A stretch of 9,401 bases of DNA from a bacterium (GTDB lineage: Bacteria; UBA9089). The translations under genes were made by a program, and so were the position numbers. Under the pieces are notes generated by a model. The model was not told the DNA's origin, made no database searches, and worked only from the letters and a program-made list of their open reading frames with translations. Positions 6,918-9,401 of the stretch are shown here, piece by piece (within the stretch, counting starts at the first letter, position 1; each line of letters opens with the position of its first letter). Location of the stretch: positions 1 to 9,401 of the forward strand of contig DNCN01000015.1 of assembly GCA_003485015.1 (NCBI GenBank), written 5' to 3'.

Positions 6918-6958
6918 CCCCATCCTCCTTAGGCTTCCCATTAGGAGGATGCAAGGGG
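6918..6958. repeat. GC-rich hairpin upstream of the exbB promoter
   Basis: CATCCTCCT (6921-6929) and AGGAGGATG (6943-6951) form a perfect 9-bp stem with a 13-nt loop. CCC at 6918-6920 can extend it against the GGGG at 6955-6958 across a 3-nt bulge. Neither strand has a good T-run directly after the stem, so it is not a clear terminator. It overlaps the recognisable start of the degraded PLD-like gene and lies about 30 bp upstream of the -35 of the minus-strand promoter. Confidence 0.45.
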
Positions 6959-7118
6959 TGGTCATCCAGGAGATCAGCCAGGCAAAGAAGACAGTTAATG
7001 TGGCTATGTATTACTTTACCTCTATGCCCTTAGCTGAGGCGCTGGTAAGGGTAGAGAGACGAGGGGTTGAAGTGAGGGTCTATCTGGAGGAGAGCCAGAA
7101 GACAGGAAGATACTCCAA
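6920..7118 (+). pseudogene. Remnant of a phospholipase-D-like nuclease (frameshifted, no HKD motif)
   Basis: Frame 2 encodes GFPLGGCKG up to about 6958. Frame 1 continues with VVIQEISQAKKTVNVAMYYF, then TSMPLAEALV and RRGVEVRVYLEESQKTGRYS. Spliced together these match the usual start of bacterial PLD-family nucleases, where an FSPKGGC-type motif precedes an I-x-x-A-K strand, YyFTS, and RGV-x-V-x-V-x-l-D. A single missing G in the GGGG run at 6955-6958 would explain the shift. The catalytic HxKxxxxD motif, expected about 30 residues past the RYS segment, is missing, and unrelated sequence takes over at about 7120. An ATG at 6949 directly abuts AGGAGG, so it is a poor start. I read this as a dead fragment. 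Confidence 0.65.
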
Positions 7119-7142
7119 GATGGAAAGGGGGTGGTTGGGGTA

Positions 7143-7412
7143 TTTGGGAGGAAGTTTAGGGAATATTGGAGGAAGTGAAGAAGTGTGGTGTCTGATTTTA
7201 TCGGGAAAGAATTTAGTCAATACGTACATCCCGAGGTGGTCGAGATCAAAGGTAAGAATGTATGCTGTGTTAGGGTTGAATCGAGCAGAAGGCCCACATG
7301 GCTGGACGATGCTGGAGGGCCTGTTTTCTTTGTCCGCGTAGGCAACTCCAGTCGTCCCCTAAACGCAAAAGAAGCAAATGACTATGTTATGTCCAGATTT
7401 GAGGGGAAGTAG
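7143..7412 (+). pseudogene. C-terminal remnant of an AlbA_2/Schlafen-type putative nucleic-acid-binding protein
   Basis: The frame ending at the TAG at 7410-7412 reads SDFIGKEFSQYVHPEVVEIK, then GKNVCCVRVESSRRPTW, and closes with FFVRVGNSSRPLNAKEANDY. This is the usual tail of AlbA_2-domain proteins, where fYvR-x-GnsTrpL-x-x-x-Ea-x-x-Y is typical. An in-frame TGA at 7176-7178 interrupts it. Adding one base there would restore a plausible upstream stretch (FGRKFREYWRKLKKCG). Most of the protein, including any ATPase or N-terminal part, is absent. GTG codons at 7185 and 7188 could start a 74-75-residue ORF, but no Shine-Dalgarno precedes them. The fragment follows directly on the PLD-like remnant, which suggests a deletion that fused two dead genes. 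Confidence 0.6.
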
Positions 7413-7444
7413 ATATAAAAATTAGGAACAGTAACCATTTTTTT

Positions 7445-7558
7445 ATTAGACTTGTTGTGTTATAACGAATACCATAACACATTGTTATCACTTTCTGTGT
7501 TGCTACCCAATATCCTGTGGAATTTTATGGTAAAATTTTATTTCGCACCAAGTCTAAT
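7445..7558. repeat. 114-bp palindromic element with terminal inverted repeats and internal hairpins
   Basis: ATTAGACTTG (7445-7454) and CAAGTCTAAT (7549-7558) are perfect 10-bp inverted repeats; pairing continues inward imperfectly with wobble. Inside are TGTGTTAT/ATAACACA (7456-7463 and 7474-7481, 10-nt loop) and AATTTTA-TGG-TAAAATT (7521-7537). The fold would be an outer stem closing at least two hairpins. It fills the gap between the plus-strand AlbA_2 remnant and the minus-strand zinc-ribbon gene, whose stop codon begins at the next base. It could be a MITE-like mobile element or a bidirectional transcription end. No transposase ORF fits inside. Confidence 0.6.
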
Positions 7559-7786
7559 TTATGTCAAGAGCGGACTTTCCTGAGGTTTTTCTTTTAAAAT
7601 TTCTTTTAGTGCATCAATACAGGCCTTGTTTTGAAAAACCTCCATTCGTTCCCACCAAGTAGCCCTATCTTTGATGTATTCGTTACACTTATTGCATCTC
7701 CACCCATTCTTCGAAGGGACCAACACTCCACAACCAACCCTTGGACAAATAGTTCCTGTTAAATCTTCTTTTTCTCCCTCTCTCAT
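7559..7786 (-). CDS. Small zinc-ribbon protein of unknown function
   Basis: 75 residues. Four cysteines, C14, C19, C31 and C34 (CPRVGC and CNKC), form a C-x4-C...C-x2-C knuckle pair, which predicts a single zinc ribbon at about residues 12-36. An acidic/basic helical tail follows, with two Trp and a KEILKEKPQ end. AAAGGAGG lies 5 nt before the ATG, a strong Shine-Dalgarno, so the gene is probably translated. It lies 111 bp downstream of the HD-domain gene on the same strand and could share its transcript. I do not recognise a specific family. Zinc ribbons of this size may bind nucleic acid or protein partners. Its base composition is AT-richer than the exbB-to-TamB region. Confidence 0.7.
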   Translation of the reverse strand: MREGEKEDLTGTICPRVGCGVLVPSKNGWRCNKCNEYIKDRATWWERMEVFQNKACIDALKEILKEKPQESPLLT

Positions 7787-7869
7787 TCCTTCCTCCTTTA
7801 CTTCTTTCTATAACTTATACCCTACACAATTATTTATAAACTTAACATGCTTTCAATTGGTATATATAA

Positions 7870-7897
7870 ATAAATTATCGACATAATTTTAATTTAT
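7870..7897 (-). terminator. Weak AT-only hairpin after the HD-domain gene
   Basis: Immediately past the TAG at 7898, ATAAATTA and TAATTTAT form a perfect 8-bp inverted repeat (7890-7897 and 7870-7877) with a 12-nt loop, followed by an A/T-rich run. With no G-C pairs the stem is unstable, so termination is doubtful and readthrough into the zinc-ribbon gene is possible. Confidence 0.25.
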
Positions 7898-8596
7898 CTA
7901 AAAGGAATGTAGCTGCGAATCAATTTCAAACAAGCTCTTTATTTGAGATTCAGTATTTTCGAGTGCTGCTACAACCTCAGGGTGGTACACTGTTCCCATT
8001 TTTCCTCTTATTTCAGCAATTGCTTCCGGAATCTGTTTTGGCAATGGGTCTTCTCTATAGACCCTATTTGAGATAGCAGCGTGAAGACTGTCTGCAACTT
8101 TAATAATTCCAACCATCAATTTAAATTTCGGATCTTCTAAATCCCAAGAGTATTCTTTCAAAGATCTCTGTGTATCGATATCATCAAGTGGTGGATAATG
8201 TTTTTCCTCTTTGGAATACCCCCAATGATGACACAAGATTAGGCCAACCCATTTAAAATTTGAAGTATGCTCTTTAAGCAAATCAAACAAGAAAGATGCC
8301 CCCCTTTTGGGATGATGAAAGATATTGCTGTAATCATCCCCCAGCTCATCTTTTTTCTTTCCTTGAAGAAGATTGTCACTCCAAGCAAGCTTTGCTACGT
8401 CGTGAGCTTTCCCAGCGAGTTGTAACAGGTTTATCTCCTCCCGGGATAAATTAAGAAAAGCGCCAAAATGGCCAGAGAAAAGACTAACGGTTTTACAATG
8501 TGCTGGGGTGTAAAGGTCTCTGGGGCAAAACATTCTTAAGCAAACATTAATTGCATTATTTATCAAAAGACTTTCTTCTAAAAAAGATCTTTCCAT
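7898..8596 (-). CDS. HD-GYP-like metal-dependent phosphohydrolase with degenerate GYP motif
   Basis: 232 residues forming a lone catalytic-type HD domain. Metal-ligand candidates are all present: H33 (PAHCKTVS), the H65-D66 pair (KAHDVAKL), H95 (IFHHPKRGASFL), H123-H124 (LILCHH) and D169 (VADSLHAAISNRVYRE). The spacing and the ends of the motifs follow the HD-GYP family, including a closing YHPEVVAAL. The signature HHE-x-x-DG-x-GYP is replaced by HHWGYSKEEKHYP, so both the GYP tripeptide and the glutamate are missing. HD-GYP enzymes hydrolyse cyclic di-GMP. Loss of GYP makes that substrate uncertain and leaves another nucleotide or a regulatory role open. No membrane segment, receiver or sensor domain is attached. 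The start ATG has TTAGGAGGT 7 nt upstream. Confidence 0.8.
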   Translation of the reverse strand: MERSFLEESLLINNAINVCLRMFCPRDLYTPAHCKTVSLFSGHFGAFLNLSREEINLLQLAGKAHDVAKLAWSDNLLQGKKKDELGDDYSNIFHHPKRGASFLFDLLKEHTSNFKWVGLILCHHWGYSKEEKHYPPLDDIDTQRSLKEYSWDLEDPKFKLMVGIIKVADSLHAAISNRVYREDPLPKQIPEAIAEIRGKMGTVYHPEVVAALENTESQIKSLFEIDSQLHSF

Positions 8597-8599
8597 GCT

Positions 8600-8736
8600 T
8601 TACCTCCTAAGACTGAGTGCATACTTTTTTGTATTTAGTTGACAGGTTGTTTTACATATAACTCTCTCGTCAAATTAAAAAGAGGTAACTGGCTCTTACC
8701 ACCCCTTCATTAAACTGAGGAAGCAAGGTTTACCTC
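8600..8736 (-). promoter_or_regulatory. Candidate translational switch in the HD-gene leader
   Basis: On the minus strand GAGGTAA occurs at 8736-8730 (arm 1) and again at 8606-8600, inside the Shine-Dalgarno of the HD gene (arm 3). TTACCTC at 8688-8682 (arm 2) is complementary to both, and five T residues follow it. Arm 1:2 pairing would free the Shine-Dalgarno; arm 2:3 pairing (9 bp including one G-U) would hide it. No convincing promoter is visible in this leader, so it is probably transcribed from the HTH gene's promoter. Confidence 0.4.
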
Positions 8737-8795
8737 CAAACAAACACTTTTATTCTCCCCACGGAAGCACCCATTGGCATCCACCCTTGAAGCAT
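8730..8795 (-). CDS. Possible 21-residue leader peptide
   Basis: The ATG at 8795 lies 9 nt after the HTH gene's stop and opens a 21-codon ORF (MLQGWMPMGASVGRIKVFVW plus a final R). Its last codons, TGG AGG TAA, contain arm 1 of the alternative pairing. A ribosome ending here would cover that arm. The Shine-Dalgarno is weak (TTGGA), so translation would depend on coupling to the upstream gene. No composition bias points to a particular amino acid signal beyond two Trp and three Met. It may be chance. Confidence 0.25.
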   Translation of the reverse strand: MLQGWMPMGASVGRIKVFVWR

Positions 8796-8804
8796 TATCC
8801 AAGA

Positions 8805-9005
8805 TCAAGCCCGGACTAAGAAAGAGAGATATTTTTTTAAATCTATCCCTCTCACATGCCACCGACCGGCATTATTTTTTACGCCCTTAATTAACCCTCT
8901 TTTTAGATGGTTCCGTACCGTTTGCTCTGTTGTTCTCAAGATTTGAGCTATATCTTTGACGCTATAGATTTCCTTGCTGCTAATTTTTGTTGGATCAATA
9001 CCCAC
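8805..9005 (-). CDS. Excisionase/MerR-like helix-turn-helix DNA-binding protein
   Basis: 66 residues. A winged helix-turn-helix of the HTH_17/excisionase type covers about residues 13-62. YSVKDIAQILRTTEQTVRNH gives the helix-turn-helix, KRGLIKGVKNN leads into the wing, and GRWHVRGIDLKKYL is the typical closing segment. Such small proteins act as recombination directionality factors, or as regulators in mobile elements and toxin-antitoxin-like loci. The start is GTG with AGAGGG 4 nt upstream; no in-frame ATG exists further in. A promoter lies at 9072-9044. The HD gene follows after 208 nt, and the two are likely on one transcript. No integrase or toxin is visible beside it. Confidence 0.75.
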   Translation of the reverse strand: MGIDPTKISSKEIYSVKDIAQILRTTEQTVRNHLKRGLIKGVKNNAGRWHVRGIDLKKYLSFLVRA

Positions 9006-9043
9006 TTTTCCCTCTTTTTATATATAATTATCTTCTTTTTAAG

Positions 9044-9072
9044 ATAGAAACATAAACAGGAAACTTTGTCAA
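9044..9072 (-). promoter_or_regulatory. Sigma-70-type promoter for the HTH gene
   Basis: TTGACA (9072-9067), a 17-bp spacer, and TTCTAT (9049-9044) preceded by TG-T give a perfect -35 with an extended -10. The tract TTTTTTCTTGACAA around the -35 is identical to the one in the exbB promoter over 14 bases. Confidence 0.6.
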
Positions 9073-9109
9073 GAAAAAAGTAAGCAACTATTGAAAAACT
9101 TATTCGGAT

Positions 9110-9256
9110 TCACCGGTCTTGTCTCCAAAAAGGAGGAGATTTCTCCCCAGAAAGTCTCTTATAGAATATACTGTTCTGTTTTTTCTCTCTGAAGTCTTTG
9201 ATGATCTCGACTAAGGCGGTTCTGATAATAGCTGATTTGTCGGTCTTAACCCTCAT
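9110..9256 (-). CDS. Short ORF with a ribbon-helix-helix-like segment, possibly truncated
   Basis: 48 codons from the ATG at 9256 to the TGA at 9110-9112. The N-terminal part, TDKSAIIRTALVEIIKDF, resembles the second helix of ribbon-helix-helix (CopG/MetJ-type) regulators, where sRSaiIReAl is typical. The usual first strand and helix are mostly missing, because a stop precedes the ATG by two codons. The tail (RLSGEKSPPFWRQDR) is unlike the family and overlaps a terminator-like hairpin. The Shine-Dalgarno is poor. It may be a broken antitoxin-like gene, or a chance ORF. Confidence 0.35.
   Translation of the reverse strand: MRVKTDKSAIIRTALVEIIKDFREKKQNSIFYKRLSGEKSPPFWRQDR
9127..9148 (-). terminator. 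Short intrinsic-terminator-like hairpin
   Basis: On the minus strand GGGGAG (9148-9143) pairs with CTCCTC (9138-9133) around an AAAT loop, with one G-U pair, and five T residues follow at 9131-9127. It lies within the last codons of the short RHH-like ORF and upstream of the HTH promoter, where it would separate the two units. Confidence 0.5.
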
Positions 9257-9279
9257 TCCGCATTATTTTTGCTAAGACC
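9242..9279. repeat. 7-bp inverted repeat around the RHH-like start codon
   Basis: GGTCTTA (9242-9248) and TAAGACC (9273-9279) are perfectly complementary and flank the ATG at 9256. This could be an operator for a small autoregulated gene, or part of a mobile-element end. The stem is short and the loop is 24 nt. Confidence 0.3.
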
Positions 9280-9318
9280 TTGCTATTAAAAGGGTTTAAA
9301 TTTTTTTCTGCACTATAT

Positions 9319-9401
9319 TTACCCTATCACTATATGTCTTTGTTTGATTGGTTTATCCTTTATTCCAAGCCTTTTGTATATCTCTTGTTGTTCAGCATCT
9401 G
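9319..9401 (-). CDS. C-terminal 26 codons of a protein entering from the right edge, possibly a transposase
   Basis: The minus frame is open from the window edge to the TAA at 9319-9321 and reads DAEQQEIYKRLGIKDKPIKQ, then RHIVIG. The Q-x-x-IY-x-x-LGI pattern is reminiscent of the tail of IS1634-type transposases, but so short a piece cannot prove it. If it is a transposase, the element's end should lie between here and about 9240. The roughly 60 bp between its stop and the RHH-like ORF holds no gene. Confidence 0.35.
   Translation of the reverse strand, partial: DAEQQEIYKRLGIKDKPIKQRHIVIG

Noticed and set aside
6918..6958. GC-rich hairpin as an intrinsic terminator
   Set aside because: Neither strand has a T-run directly after the stem, and it coincides with the degraded coding sequence.
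6785..7033. Plus-strand 82-codon ORF across the exbB promoter
   Set aside because: Only its short GFPLGGCKG piece looks like real (PLD-like) sequence; the rest covers promoter and leader DNA, so I used it only as evidence for a frameshift.
7671..7886. Plus-strand 71-codon ORF opposite the zinc-ribbon gene
   Set aside because: It is antisense to a gene with a strong Shine-Dalgarno and a clear cysteine pattern, and its end is low-complexity AT-rich sequence.
8682..8736. Arm 1/arm 2 pairing read as a plain intrinsic terminator after the HTH gene
   Set aside because: A T-run does follow, but the 41-nt interior forms only weak stems, and the repeat of arm 1 in the HD Shine-Dalgarno makes a translational switch the better reading; termination is not excluded.
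7413..9401. CRISPR array or tRNA/rRNA genes
   Set aside because: I saw no regularly spaced repeats and no tRNA cloverleaf or rRNA-like stretch on either strand anywhere in the window.

Overview
This window looks like a chromosomal segment from a diderm (Gram-negative-type) bacterium of moderate to low GC. ExbB, ExbD, a TonB-family protein and an AsmA/TamB-like protein all imply an outer membrane. Purine-rich coding strands, frequent AGA/AGG and ATA codons, and an archaeal-type pyruvoyl arginine decarboxylase beside a Thermus-like aminopropyltransferase suggest a thermophile or a deep-branching or candidate phylum. The taxon cannot be fixed from the sequence.

Region 1 (about 6888 down to 1, all minus strand) is one tightly packed gene train behind an essentially perfect sigma-70-type promoter (TTGACA, 17 bp, TATAAT at 6888-6860). 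The order is exbB, exbD, speD, speE, pdaD (pyruvoyl arginine decarboxylase), speB, a tonB-like gene, then a large AsmA/TamB-like gene that runs off the left edge. Gaps are mostly 0-25 nt; the two larger ones are about 70 nt before speD and about 130 nt before the TamB-like gene. The four central genes are enough to make spermidine from arginine and decarboxylated S-adenosylmethionine. They sit between exbBD and the TonB-like gene, which would normally work together. The aminopropyltransferase resembles Thermus SpeE and plant ACL5 more than classical spermidine synthase, so the route may run through N1-aminopropylagmatine instead of free putrescine.

Region 2 (about 6900-7412, plus strand) is a gene graveyard: an N-terminal piece of a phospholipase-D-like nuclease, itself frameshifted, runs through a G-rich junction into the C-terminal tail of an AlbA_2/Schlafen-type protein. 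Next, at 7445-7558, is a 114-bp element bounded by perfect 10-bp inverted repeats with internal hairpins, either a MITE-like element or a structured terminator.

Region 3 (7559-9401, minus strand) is more AT-rich and looks like accessory DNA. It holds a small zinc-ribbon protein, an HD-GYP-like phosphohydrolase with its metal ligands but no GYP motif, an excisionase/MerR-like helix-turn-helix protein behind its own promoter, a short ribbon-helix-helix-like ORF, and the last codons of a possible transposase. Between the HTH and HD genes is a leader in which one anti-Shine-Dalgarno segment can pair either with an upstream arm at the end of a 21-codon ORF or with the HD gene's own Shine-Dalgarno sequence, a possible translational switch.
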